NCBI GenBank assembly: GCA_022729635.1 | Contig: DZAU01000023.1 | Span: 1 to 21,393 of the forward strand | DNA from: Flavobacterium psychrophilum | Lineage (GTDB): Bacteria; Bacteroidota; Bacteroidia; Flavobacteriales; Flavobacteriaceae | Direction: 5' to 3' | Length of the DNA: 21,393 bases | Shown here: one piece after another, positions 1 to 7,445 of the stretch | Layout: every line of letters starts with the position of its first letter | Numbering within the stretch: position 1 is the stretch's first letter | The notes under the pieces: generated by a model | Seen by the model: the letters and a program-made list of their open reading frames with translations, nothing else | Database searches by the model: none | What the model was told of the DNA's origin: nothing | Translations under genes and position numbers: made by a program

Positions 1-25
1 AGAGGATTGTTAGCGAAAAGCTAAT

Positions 26-69
26 TTTGTTTTTTGTACGGTTATATTTTGTATATTTGTACGTACAAA
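26..69 (+). promoter_or_regulatory. Promoter and palindromic operator of the toxin-antitoxin operon
   Basis: A Bacteroidetes-type -7 element TATATTTG lies at 52-59, with a possible -33 TTTG at 26-29 (22-nt spacer) or 33-36. The 14-bp perfect palindrome TTTGTACGTACAAA at 56-69 overlaps the -7 element, and its left half plus one base (TTTGTACG) occurs a second time at 33-40, over the -33 region. A palindrome across the promoter of an antitoxin-first operon is the usual setting for autorepression by the antitoxin or the toxin-antitoxin complex. The promoter match and palindrome are seen directly; the operator role is inferred. Confidence 0.6.
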
Positions 70-85
70 ACTAAATTCTTGTGTT

Positions 86-346
86 ATGGACACTAAACTC
101 ACTTTAAAGCTTGATAAAAACGTAATCGAAAAAGCAAAAATTTATGCTGCTGAGCAAGAACGCAGTTTGTCTAAAATAATAGAATCGTATCTTCAAATTA
201 TTACTTCAAGTAAAGAAGGTAAATCTATAGAAAAAACCGAAATCACGCCCTTTGTAAAGAGTATCTCAAAAGGAAAAGGAGAAATCTCAGCCGATTTAGA
301 TTATAAAAAGGAATACTACGAACATTTACTTGAAAAGTATAAATAA
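86..346 (+). CDS. DUF6364-like antitoxin
   Basis: An 86-residue protein and likely the antitoxin of the PIN toxin that follows with no gap. The N-terminal 40 residues read as a ribbon-helix-helix-like fold: a short strand (residues 3-9, TKLTLKL) followed by two helices (about 11-23 and 27-39), the second ending in SLSKIIESYL. The C-terminal half is Lys/Glu-rich with no obvious fold, which fits a toxin-wrapping tail. The pattern matches small DUF6364-type proteins that precede PIN-domain genes in Bacteroidetes. It starts at the ATG about 20 nt after the inferred transcription start. It probably binds the palindrome at 56-69 and represses its own operon (inference). The family assignment rests on motif memory, not on a search. 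Confidence 0.75.
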   Translation: MDTKLTLKLDKNVIEKAKIYAAEQERSLSKIIESYLQIITSSKEGKSIEKTEITPFVKSISKGKGEISADLDYKKEYYEHLLEKYK

Positions 347-763
347 ATGAAGGTGTTTCTAGACACAAATGTAATGCTTGATTTTTTAGGCGAAAGAGAA
401 CTCTTTTTTGAGTCTGCAGAAATAATTGTTAATCTTGCCGATATTGGAGAATTAACAATTTGTGTTTCTGCCTTATCATTTGCCACTTGTAACTATTTTT
501 TAGGAAAAGAATTCGGATTGCCAATTGCAAAAGAAAAAATCACAAAATTTAAAATACTGTCAGAAATTGTAGCCCTTGATGAAATAATTATCGAAAAAAG
601 TTTAACTTCAAATTTTACTGATTTTGAAGATGGGTTACAATATTTTAGTGCTTTAAAAGCGAATTGCAAACACATAGTTACAAGAGATTTGAAAGATTTC
701 AAAAACTCCGAAATTCCTATAATGACTCCAACAGAATTTTTAGTTTCACTCAAAAAAAGTTAG
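347..763 (+). CDS. PIN-domain toxin (VapC-like ribonuclease)
   Basis: A 138-residue PIN-domain protein, predicted to be a metal-dependent ribonuclease and the toxin of this pair. The opening MKVFLDTNVMLDFL supplies the first catalytic Asp (D6). Later acidic residues come from the DFEDGLQ stretch (D92, E94, D95) and TRDLKDF (D114, D117). Where classical VapC has a Glu in the I-S-A-I-T-x-x-E motif, this protein reads VSALSFAT, with Thr47 in that position. The ATG directly follows the antitoxin TAA, so the two are translationally coupled. Its TAG is only 4 nt before the TTG start of murF-alr, with no terminator or promoter visible between, so toxin and cell-wall enzyme probably share a transcript. 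Confidence 0.8.
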   Translation: MKVFLDTNVMLDFLGERELFFESAEIIVNLADIGELTICVSALSFATCNYFLGKEFGLPIAKEKITKFKILSEIVALDEIIIEKSLTSNFTDFEDGLQYFSALKANCKHIVTRDLKDFKNSEIPIMTPTEFLVSLKKS

Positions 764-767
764 GCTC

Positions 768-3215
768 TTGACTTTAACCATAAAAAATATTGGTCAAATC
801 CTCCACGCCAAATGGTTTGGTAATAATCCTGATGTCACAATCGACAACATTTCCATCGACAGTCGTTCCTTGCAAAATGGTCACCAAACATTATTTTTTA
901 CATTAGTCGGTCCAAATAATGATGCTCATAATTACATTTCGGCATTGATTGAAAAAGGGGTTCAAAACTTTGTAGTTACCTATATTCCAAAAGAAAGCGA
1001 GGGGAAAGCAAATTTTTTGGTCGTTAAAAATACGCTAGAAGCTTTACAACAATTTGCCTCGCATCATCGAAATCTTTTTAACTTTCCTATCATCGGATTG
1101 ACGGGAAGCAACGGAAAAACAATCGTAAAAGAATGGTTAAATTTTTTGTTAAGCCCAGAATATAACATCGTTAGAAGCCCAAAAAGTTATAATTCACAAG
1201 TAGGCGTTCCATTATCTGTACTCGCTATCAACGAAAAACACAATCTCGGAATTTTTGAAGCCGGAATCTCAAAAGTAAACGAGATGGAAAAACTGGAATT
1301 TATTATCAAGCCATCCATTGGAATTTTAACCAATATTGGTTCGGCACACGATGAAGGTTTTCCAAATATTGGAGAAAAAATTACCGAAAAACTGAAGCTT
1401 TTTAAGCATTCTGAAGTCATAATTTATCAAAAAAATGAAATTGTTGACACTGTCTTATCCAAAACAAGAAAGTGTTCGGGTAAGACATTTAATTGGAGTT
1501 TTACAGATAAAAATGCCGATGTCTTTATCGAAAAAAACAATGATTTACTTCAAATCGCTGTGAAAAACAAGGAAATCTTTGAACTAAAAATCCCTTTTCA
1601 AGACGACGCTTCTGTAGAAAACGCTATTTCTTGTTTGATGGTTTTGCTTTATTTTGGCTACGATCAAGAAACTATTGCAAACCGAATCGAACAATTATTC
1701 CCGGTAGAAATGCGGTTAAAAGTCAAAAACGGAATCAACAACTCGACAATTATAGACGACAGTTATAGCTCTGATTTTCAATCGTTGAAAATGGCACTTG
1801 ACTTCTTGGAAAATCAAAAGCAACACGAGAAAAAAACGATAATTCTGTCGGATATTTTTGAAAGCGGATTGACCAATGAGGAATTGTATTCGAAAGTTTC
1901 GCAGTTGATTATTTCAAATAAAATTTCGAGAGTTGTTGCCATTGGCAAAACTATTTCTGCTTTCAAAAATAATTTCCCCAACTGTCTGACTTTCGAAAAT
2001 ACGGAAGATTTTATCGAAAATTTGACTATTTTGAAATTCGAAAATGAAACCATTTTAATAAAAGGGGCAAGACATTTTCAATTCGAAAAAATTGTAGCCG
2101 CATTAGAAGAGAAAACCCACGAAACCGTTTTGGAAATCAACCTCAACGCCATAAGTCACAACCTGAATTTTTTTAAATCAAAGCTGAAACCTGGAACCAA
2201 AATAATGGTTATGGTCAAGGCTTTTGGTTATGGAAGCGGCGGATTTGAAATCGCCAAATTACTCGAACATCATAAAGTAGATTATTTGGGAGTTGCTTTT
2301 GCCGATGAGGGAATTTCGTTGAAAAACTCTGGAATTCAATTGCCAATAATGGTATTAAATCCAGAAACCACCAGCTTTTCGGCTATAATTCAGCATCAAT
2401 TGGAACCTGAAATTTATAGTTTAAAAGGATTAAATGCTTTTCTTAAAATTGCCGAACAAAAGAATTTGAAAGGTTTTCCAATTCACATCAAACTCGACAC
2501 CGGAATGCACCGCTTGGGTTTTGAAGAAGACAATTTGGATGAATTAATTTCGACTTTAAAAGAAAATAAATTCGTAACTGTAAAAAGTATTTTGTCTCAC
2601 ATGGCAACGAGTGACACCTTAGAACATCAAAAATTTGCACAATCTCAAATTAATTTATTCGAAAAATTGTCCTCAAAATTGATGAATGAATTGCAAATAA
2701 ATCCTATTCGTCATATTTTGAATACTTCTGGAATTAGTAATTTCTCACAAGGACAATTCGACATGGTTCGTTTAGGCATCGGACTTTATGGGGTTTCTAA
2801 TGATGCCGAAGAACAAAAATATTTAGAAAACGTTGGCGCTTTAAAGTCTGTTATTTCTCAAATCCGAACAATTCAAGTTGGCGAAAGTGTGGGTTACGGA
2901 AGACGATTTATTGCCGAAAGGCCTTCAAAAATCGCCACAATTCCCATAGGTTATGCCGACGGAATTTCAAGACAATGGGGAAACGGTCTTGGTTTTGTGA
3001 CTATAAATAATCAAAAAGCGACAATTATTGGTAGTATTTGCATGGATATGTTGATGGTTGACGTGACTGAAATCCGCTGTAAAGAAGGCGATGCTGTGAT
3101 GATTTTTGGCGAAAGCCCGACTGTGACTTTTATGGCGAAGCAATTACACACCATTCCTTATGAAATTCTCACTAGCATTTCGCAAAGAGTAAAACGTGTT
3201 TTTTATCGAGAATAA
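768..3215 (+). CDS. Bifunctional MurF / alanine racemase
   Basis: An 815-residue fusion of UDP-N-acetylmuramoyl-tripeptide--D-alanyl-D-alanine ligase (about residues 1-450) and PLP-dependent alanine racemase (about 452-815). The racemase makes D-Ala; the ligase adds D-Ala-D-Ala to the peptidoglycan precursor in the cytoplasm. The MurF half has the ATP loop GLTGSNGKT (110-118), GIFEAGIS (161-168) and IIDDSYSSD (328-336). The racemase half has VMVKAFGYG (481-489) with K484 as the PLP lysine, SHMATSD (610-616), and SVGYGRR with Y710 as the second catalytic base. The start is the TTG at 768: no ATG or GTG lies upstream in frame after the PIN stop, and the MTLTIKNIGQIL that results fits the N-terminus of the family. 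The fusion is known from Bacteroidetes. It probably depends on the upstream toxin-antitoxin promoter. Confidence 0.96.
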   Translation: MTLTIKNIGQILHAKWFGNNPDVTIDNISIDSRSLQNGHQTLFFTLVGPNNDAHNYISALIEKGVQNFVVTYIPKESEGKANFLVVKNTLEALQQFASHHRNLFNFPIIGLTGSNGKTIVKEWLNFLLSPEYNIVRSPKSYNSQVGVPLSVLAINEKHNLGIFEAGISKVNEMEKLEFIIKPSIGILTNIGSAHDEGFPNIGEKITEKLKLFKHSEVIIYQKNEIVDTVLSKTRKCSGKTFNWSFTDKNADVFIEKNNDLLQIAVKNKEIFELKIPFQDDASVENAISCLMVLLYFGYDQETIANRIEQLFPVEMRLKVKNGINNSTIIDDSYSSDFQSLKMALDFLENQKQHEKKTIILSDIFESGLTNEELYSKVSQLIISNKISRVVAIGKTISAFKNNFPNCLTFENTEDFIENLTILKFENETILIKGARHFQFEKIVAALEEKTHETVLEINLNAISHNLNFFKSKLKPGTKIMVMVKAFGYGSGGFEIAKLLEHHKVDYLGVAFADEGISLKNSGIQLPIMVLNPETTSFSAIIQHQLEPEIYSLKGLNAFLKIAEQKNLKGFPIHIKLDTGMHRLGFEEDNLDELISTLKENKFVTVKSILSHMATSDTLEHQKFAQSQINLFEKLSSKLMNELQINPIRHILNTSGISNFSQGQFDMVRLGIGLYGVSNDAEEQKYLENVGALKSVISQIRTIQVGESVGYGRRFIAERPSKIATIPIGYADGISRQWGNGLGFVTINNQKATIIGSICMDMLMVDVTEIRCKEGDAVMIFGESPTVTFMAKQLHTIPYEILTSISQRVKRVFYRE

Positions 3216-3226
3216 GGAAATTTTAT

Positions 3227-3234
3227 TATATTCG
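3227..3234 (+). promoter_or_regulatory. Possible -7 element of mscL
   Basis: TATATTCG lies 31 nt before the mscL ATG and differs from TAnnTTTG at one position. No convincing -33 TTTG is seen. It begins 11 nt after the murF-alr stop, so mscL may be transcribed separately, by read-through, or both. Confidence 0.3.
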
Positions 3235-3265
3235 TATTCAGTATTAACCAAAAAACAAATAAATT

Positions 3266-3673
3266 ATGCTAAAAGAGTTCAAGAATTTCATTATGACCGG
3301 AAACGTTGTTGAGTTTGCGGTCGCTGTAATTATGGCTGGTGCTGTTGGTGCTGTTGTAACAGGATTTGTAAATGACATCGTTATGCCATTAGTAGGACAA
3401 TTATCAGGCGGAATGGATTTTGTCGATATGAAGTATGTGCTTTCTCCTGAAGTAGTTGCTGCCGAAGGTGTTGCTGCAAAGGCAGAAGTTGCCGTGAGAT
3501 ATGGCGCTTGGATTAACACAATTGTCAATTTAGTAATTGTTGGATTTGTAATGTTTATGGTTGTTAAAGCCTATAATAAAACCAAAAAACCCGTAGAAGC
3601 CGCTCCTGCTGCTCCGGCTGGACCAACTCAAGAAGAATTGTTAACTCAAATTAGAGATTTGTTGAAAAAATAA
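3266..3673 (+). CDS. mscL: Large-conductance mechanosensitive channel MscL
   Basis: A 135-residue inner-membrane channel that opens on hypo-osmotic shock. The N-terminal amphipathic helix MLKEFKNFIMTGNVVEFAV closely follows the family pattern (compare the KEFxxFxxxGNVVxxAV signature). TM1 covers about residues 15-40 and carries the small-residue pore face AVIMAGAVGAV. NDIVMPLVG follows at 36-44. A periplasmic loop spans about 45-78, and TM2 covers about 82-101. The cytoplasmic tail is an Ala/Pro linker followed by a final helix, TQEELLTQIRDLLKK, which is the conserved C-terminal bundle. Length is normal. It sits between murF-alr and asd and ends in a strong hairpin terminator. Confidence 0.97.
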   Translation: MLKEFKNFIMTGNVVEFAVAVIMAGAVGAVVTGFVNDIVMPLVGQLSGGMDFVDMKYVLSPEVVAAEGVAAKAEVAVRYGAWINTIVNLVIVGFVMFMVVKAYNKTKKPVEAAPAAPAGPTQEELLTQIRDLLKK

Positions 3674-3700
3674 TTTCCGCTACATTATATATTCTAACCA

Positions 3701-3729
3701 AACCATTCGACTCGGCGAATGGTTTTTTT
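3701..3729 (+). terminator. Rho-independent terminator after mscL
   Basis: AACCATTCG (3701-3709) and CGAATGGTT (3716-3724) form a perfect 9-bp stem with a 6-nt loop, followed by a run of T to 3729. It lies 27 nt after the mscL stop. Confidence 0.9.
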
Positions 3730-3794
3730 ATTTGTTATGTTTATAACATTTTGTTGTTTTTTGTAAAATTAATGGTTATAAAAAAGATATTAAT

Positions 3795-3802
3795 TACTTT
3801 TG
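3795..3802 (+). promoter_or_regulatory. -7 promoter element of asd
   Basis: TACTTTTG matches TAnnTTTG exactly, 37 nt before the asd ATG. The -33 region (about 3773-3777) is only a weak match. A transcription start near 3808 would give a leader of about 30 nt that is very A-rich, as is usual in flavobacteria. Confidence 0.6.
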
Positions 3803-3839
3803 CATTTGAAAATAATAAAAAACAATTTAAAATAATAAT

Positions 3840-4829
3840 ATGAAACTTGCAGTAGTAGGCGCAACCGGAATGGTTGGAGAAATAATGTTAAAAGTATTAG
3901 AGGAAAGGGATTTTCCTTACACAGAATTAATTCTTGTGGCTTCAGAAAAATCAGTTGGGAAAATTATTGAATTTAAAGGCGAAAAGCATACTGTTGTAGG
4001 CTTGCAAACCGCCGTGGATATGAAACCGGAAATTGCTGTTTTTTCGGCCGGAGGACAAACTTCATTAGACTGGGCGCCAAAATTTGCTGAAGTAGGAACA
4101 ACCGTTATAGACAACTCTTCAGCCTGGAGAATGGATCCAACCAAAAAATTAATCGTTCCTGAAATCAATGCAAACGAATTGACTAAAGAAGATAAAATTA
4201 TTGCTAATCCAAACTGTTCTACGATTCAAATGGTTTTGGCTTTAGCTCCATTGCACAAAAAATACAATATCAAACGTGTAGTCGTTTCCACCTATCAATC
4301 CATTACCGGAACTGGTGTGAAAGCAGTTCAACAATTCGAAAATGAATGTGCAGGAATTGAAGGCGATATGGTTTATAAATACAAAATCAACAGAAACTGT
4401 ATTCCACAATGTGATTCATTTGAAGAAAATGGTTATACGAAAGAAGAAATGAAATTGGTTAAAGAAACCAAAAAAATATTAAGTGATGATTCGATAAAAG
4501 TAACAGCAACTGCGGTTCGTGTACCAGTTGTTGGCGGTCATAGCGAAGCAGTGAATGTAGAGTTTACCAATGATTTTGATGTGAATGAAGTGCGAAATAT
4601 TCTTCATCATACCGATGGTGTTGTAGTTCAAGACAATTTGGACACTTTTACTTATCCAATGCCAAGATATTCCGAAGGAAAAAATGAAGTTTTCGTAGGT
4701 AGAATTCGTCGTGACGAAAGCCAGCCAAACACCTTGAATATGTGGATTGTTGCTGACAATTTAAGAAAAGGAGCGGCGACAAATACCATTCAAATTGCCG
4801 AATATATTATCGCTAATAATTTGGTGTAA
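3840..4829 (+). CDS. asd: Aspartate-semialdehyde dehydrogenase
   Basis: A 329-residue cytoplasmic enzyme. It reduces aspartyl-4-phosphate to aspartate semialdehyde with NADPH, the branch point to lysine/diaminopimelate, threonine, methionine and isoleucine. The NADP-binding motif GATGMVG is at residues 7-13. The catalytic cysteine is C126 in NPNCST. SITGTGVKAVQQ (154-165) belongs to the dimer/active-site region. R227 and H234 in RVPVVGGHSE are the substrate-binding Arg and acid/base His. Length and motif order are normal for the bacterial family. It has its own promoter and terminator. Its diaminopimelate product feeds the same peptidoglycan precursor that MurF completes. Confidence 0.98.
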   Translation: MKLAVVGATGMVGEIMLKVLEERDFPYTELILVASEKSVGKIIEFKGEKHTVVGLQTAVDMKPEIAVFSAGGQTSLDWAPKFAEVGTTVIDNSSAWRMDPTKKLIVPEINANELTKEDKIIANPNCSTIQMVLALAPLHKKYNIKRVVVSTYQSITGTGVKAVQQFENECAGIEGDMVYKYKINRNCIPQCDSFEENGYTKEEMKLVKETKKILSDDSIKVTATAVRVPVVGGHSEAVNVEFTNDFDVNEVRNILHHTDGVVVQDNLDTFTYPMPRYSEGKNEVFVGRIRRDESQPNTLNMWIVADNLRKGAATNTIQIAEYIIANNLV

Positions 4830-4852
4830 AACCATTTTATCTAGAACTAAAT

Positions 4853-4893
4853 CCAGTTGACTTTAAATAATCTTAAAGTGAGCTGGTTTTTTT
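4853..4893 (+). terminator. Rho-independent terminator after asd
   Basis: CCAGTTGACTTTAA (4853-4866) pairs with TTAAAGTGAGCTGG (4873-4886) with one G-U and one mismatch around a 6-nt loop, followed by T to 4893. The T-run falls where the -33 region of the next gene's promoter would be, so terminator and promoter are packed end to end. Confidence 0.85.
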
Positions 4894-4905
4894 ATTGGGT
4901 ATAAC

Positions 4906-4913
4906 TACCTTTG
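4906..4913 (+). promoter_or_regulatory. -7 promoter element of the small His/Cys protein gene
   Basis: TACCTTTG is an exact TAnnTTTG match. Its last base is only 6 nt before the ATG at 4920, so transcription should begin at or within a few bases of the start codon. An upstream in-frame TTG at 4911 lies inside the element and so cannot be the start. Confidence 0.6.
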
Positions 4914-4919
4914 TTAAGT

Positions 4920-5270
4920 ATGAAAAAGAAATTTGTCATAGTAAATTATATATTGATCGTTGCAGTATTGTTCTCAATGCTGTTCCAGTTTGTGCATAGT
5001 TATGAACATCTGGCAAAACAACTTTCTGAAAAGGAGTGTACTCATAAATACAATTCCAAACAAGAAATCACACATCAACATCACAATTTTGATAATTGCT
5101 TCGTATGTGATTTTACAATAAGTAATTTTATTTCTACTGATGTTGCACATTTTGAATTAAGAAAAATAAATGTTCCTACTGAAAATTATTTTTTCAAATT
5201 CAATGAAATCCCCCAATTCTTCAAAGGAAGCCTTTTTGCACTTCGGGCTCCACCGATTTTTATTGTTTAA
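4920..5270 (+). CDS. Small exported His/Cys-rich protein (putative metal-binding)
   Basis: 116 residues, beginning with Lys residues and a hydrophobic segment (about 5-27) that acts as a signal peptide or membrane anchor. The mature part has C40-T-H42, the cluster H52-Q-H54-H55, and a C60-F-V-C63 pair, all possible metal ligands, and ends with the motif LRAPP (108-112) near the C-terminus. Short periplasmic proteins with a His cluster, CxxC and a terminal RAPP occur in Bacteroidetes beside metal-related TonB receptors and resemble DUF2946-type proteins; that comparison is from memory. The receptor gene follows after 87 nt with no separate promoter visible, so the two probably form an operon. 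It may pass metal on from the receptor or sense it. The exact function is unknown. Confidence 0.7.
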   Translation: MKKKFVIVNYILIVAVLFSMLFQFVHSYEHLAKQLSEKECTHKYNSKQEITHQHHNFDNCFVCDFTISNFISTDVAHFELRKINVPTENYFFKFNEIPQFFKGSLFALRAPPIFIV

Positions 5271-5293
5271 ACTGAAATTAATTCGCTTTTGTC

Positions 5294-5326
5294 AGACCTC
5301 AAAGGTTTTTAAAACCTTTGAGGTTT
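5294..5326. repeat. Perfect palindrome between the His/Cys gene and the receptor gene
   Basis: ACCTCAAAGGTTTT (5296-5309) and AAAACCTTTGAGGT (5311-5324) are exact inverse complements around one central T. A G-U and an A-T pair extend the stem outward. There is no T-run after it, so it is not a standard terminator. It could be an attenuator or processing hairpin that sets the ratio of the two genes, or one copy of a dispersed palindromic repeat of the kind common between flavobacterial genes (inference). Confidence 0.85.
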
Positions 5327-5357
5327 CAGCTTCAATTTAACAATAAAATCATTTCAA

Positions 5358-7370
5358 ATGAAAAAATTCATCATCATCCTATTAATAGGATTTTCGGCCA
5401 TGCTTCAGGCTCAAGAAATCAAAAAAATAAAACAAGATACAATTCATAAAAACAAACCATTTGTATTAGACGAAGTAATTGTTTCGACAGCTTTCAATAA
5501 AATTCAATCGCAAAACGTGATGAAAGTCGAACATACAACCATCAAAGAAATGCAGCAAAAAGGAACTGCAACCCTAATCGAAGGATTAGCGACAATTCCC
5601 GGAGTTTCACAAATTTCGACAGGAACTTCCATTGGCAAACCTGTTATTCGAGGTTTGAGCGGCAACCGAGTTTTGGTATATTCACAAGGCGTTCGATTAG
5701 AAAATCAACAGTTTGGCGACGAACATGGTTTGGGATTGAATGATGCCGGAATCGAAAGTGTTGAAGTAATAAAAGGTCCAGCTTCTTTGCTTTATGGCTC
5801 GGATGCTTTGGGTGGAGTATTGTATTTTAATCCAGAGAAGTTTGCCGAAGCAGGAACTTTTAAAGCTAATTTCAACCAAAAATTATTCTCGAACACTTTG
5901 GGAAGCAATTCTTCATTAGGATTAAAAACATCAACAGAAAATTGGAAATTTTTAGTTCGTGGAACCTACAACACCCATTCCGATTATAAAATTGCAGAAA
6001 GCGATCGAGTAACCAATACTCGCTACAATGAAACCGATTTCAAAACCGGAATTGGCTACAGTAATTCGAAATTTTCGAGTATTTTCCGTTATAATTATAA
6101 TGATTTAGATTTAGGAATTCCAGAAAATGGCATAGCAGAACAAACCACAAGCAAAAAAACAGAATTCCCTAAACAGGGCGTTTTCAATCATTTATTGAGT
6201 TTAAACAACATTTTCTTTTTCGAAAAATCAAAACTAGATGTCGATTTGGGATATATTTCGAATGACCGAAGCGAATTTGAAGACAGCAATGTTGCGGTTT
6301 TGCACATGAAATTGGAAACTTTCAATTATGATGCAAAATATCATTTACCAAAAATAGGGAAATTTGAATCCATCGTTGGAATTCAAGGAATGCATCAAAC
6401 CAATGCTAATTCAGGAGAAGAATATTTAATTCCAGATGCCACAACCAATGATTTTGGTGTTTTCGGAACTGGAATTTACGAATGGAAATCGAATGCAATT
6501 CAGGCAGGGTTGCGTTTTGACAACAGAAATATCTCGACAATGGCACACGGAATTTCGGGTGAAGAGGGTTCATTCGATGCTCTCGACAAATCGTTCGACA
6601 GTTTTAATGCGTCTTTGGGATACAAAACAAATTTATCCAAAGATTTTATTTTACGAGCGAACTTGGCTTCCGGATTTAGAGCACCCAATTTAGCAGAATT
6701 AACCTCGAATGGGGTTCACGAAGGAACAAATCGTTATGAAAGCGGGAATCCAAATTTAAAAACCGAACAAAACATTCAAACAGATTTGAATTTAGAATAT
6801 AAAAGCAGCCATTTCGAGTTTTTTGCTAACGGATTTTACAACCACGTCAACAATTATATTTACACCTCGCCAACTGGTGAAATAATCGATTATAATGACG
6901 TTTTCGAATATATTCAAAATGACGCCAAATTATATGGTGGCGAAATCGGATTGCATTTTCATCCACATCCACTAGATTGGTTGCATTATGAAACCAGTTT
7001 TGAAACCGTTACCGGGAAAAAACAAGACGGCGATTACTTGCCTTTAATTCCTGCAAATAATTGGAACAATACTATTAGAACCGATTTTAAAATAAATAAC
7101 TGGTTAGAAGATGGTTTTGCAACTCTGAATGTTTCCACTACTTTCAATCAAGACAATGTAAGCGGTTTCGAAACAAAAACGAATGGATATACTCTGCTAA
7201 ATCTTGGTTTTGGCGGAAAAGTGAAATTAGGAAAAACGGCATTTGACATCAACCTGAATGCCAATAATTTATTGGACAAAGAATATACGGCACATCTTTC
7301 GAGATTAAAAACAGATGGAATTCCAAATATGGGAAGAAACATTGTTCTAGGATTGAATTTTAATATTTAG
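5358..7370 (+). CDS. TonB-dependent outer-membrane receptor (ZnuD-like, metal uptake candidate)
   Basis: A 670-residue outer-membrane receptor. A signal peptide covers residues 1-18 (cleavage near LQA-QE), a TonB-box-like LDEVIVSTA lies at about 37-45, and the plug occupies about 45-160, with PVIRGLSGNRVLV (95-107) and IKGPASLLYGSDALGG (138-153). The rest is the 22-strand barrel, including GFRAPNLAEL and the late NLLDKEYTAHLSRLKTDGIP and GRN motifs. The usual Bacteroidetes N-terminal carboxypeptidase-like domain is absent. A loop or strand with H533, H535, H537 and H543 (HFHPHPLDWLH) and the plug E122-H123 could bind metal. The overall pattern resembles zinc receptor ZnuD and relatives rather than SusC. 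Pairing with the His/Cys protein supports a metal substrate; which metal cannot be told from sequence. Confidence 0.88.
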   Translation: MKKFIIILLIGFSAMLQAQEIKKIKQDTIHKNKPFVLDEVIVSTAFNKIQSQNVMKVEHTTIKEMQQKGTATLIEGLATIPGVSQISTGTSIGKPVIRGLSGNRVLVYSQGVRLENQQFGDEHGLGLNDAGIESVEVIKGPASLLYGSDALGGVLYFNPEKFAEAGTFKANFNQKLFSNTLGSNSSLGLKTSTENWKFLVRGTYNTHSDYKIAESDRVTNTRYNETDFKTGIGYSNSKFSSIFRYNYNDLDLGIPENGIAEQTTSKKTEFPKQGVFNHLLSLNNIFFFEKSKLDVDLGYISNDRSEFEDSNVAVLHMKLETFNYDAKYHLPKIGKFESIVGIQGMHQTNANSGEEYLIPDATTNDFGVFGTGIYEWKSNAIQAGLRFDNRNISTMAHGISGEEGSFDALDKSFDSFNASLGYKTNLSKDFILRANLASGFRAPNLAELTSNGVHEGTNRYESGNPNLKTEQNIQTDLNLEYKSSHFEFFANGFYNHVNNYIYTSPTGEIIDYNDVFEYIQNDAKLYGGEIGLHFHPHPLDWLHYETSFETVTGKKQDGDYLPLIPANNWNNTIRTDFKINNWLEDGFATLNVSTTFNQDNVSGFETKTNGYTLLNLGFGGKVKLGKTAFDINLNANNLLDKEYTAHLSRLKTDGIPNMGRNIVLGLNFNI

Positions 7371-7383
7371 AAGAAAAAAAATT

Positions 7384-7445
7384 TACCGCAAATTCATGAC
7401 CCGAGACCAAAGGTCGAACAGGCGAAGCAATTTGCGGTATTTTTT
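7384..7445. terminator. Bidirectional terminator with a nested hairpin
   Basis: TACCGCAAATT (7384-7394) pairs perfectly with AATTTGCGGTA (7429-7439). A T-run follows (7440-7445) and an A-run precedes on the other side, so it can end both the receptor gene and the convergent mtgA. The 34-nt loop is unusually long and contains its own small stem, GACC-AAA-GGTC (7405-7415). Confidence 0.8.

Noticed and set aside
3244..3528. 94-codon open frame on the minus strand across mscL
   Set aside because: It lies almost wholly opposite the confident mscL gene, and its Ala/Thr-rich product looks like a reverse-strand shadow of the Ala/Val-rich channel.
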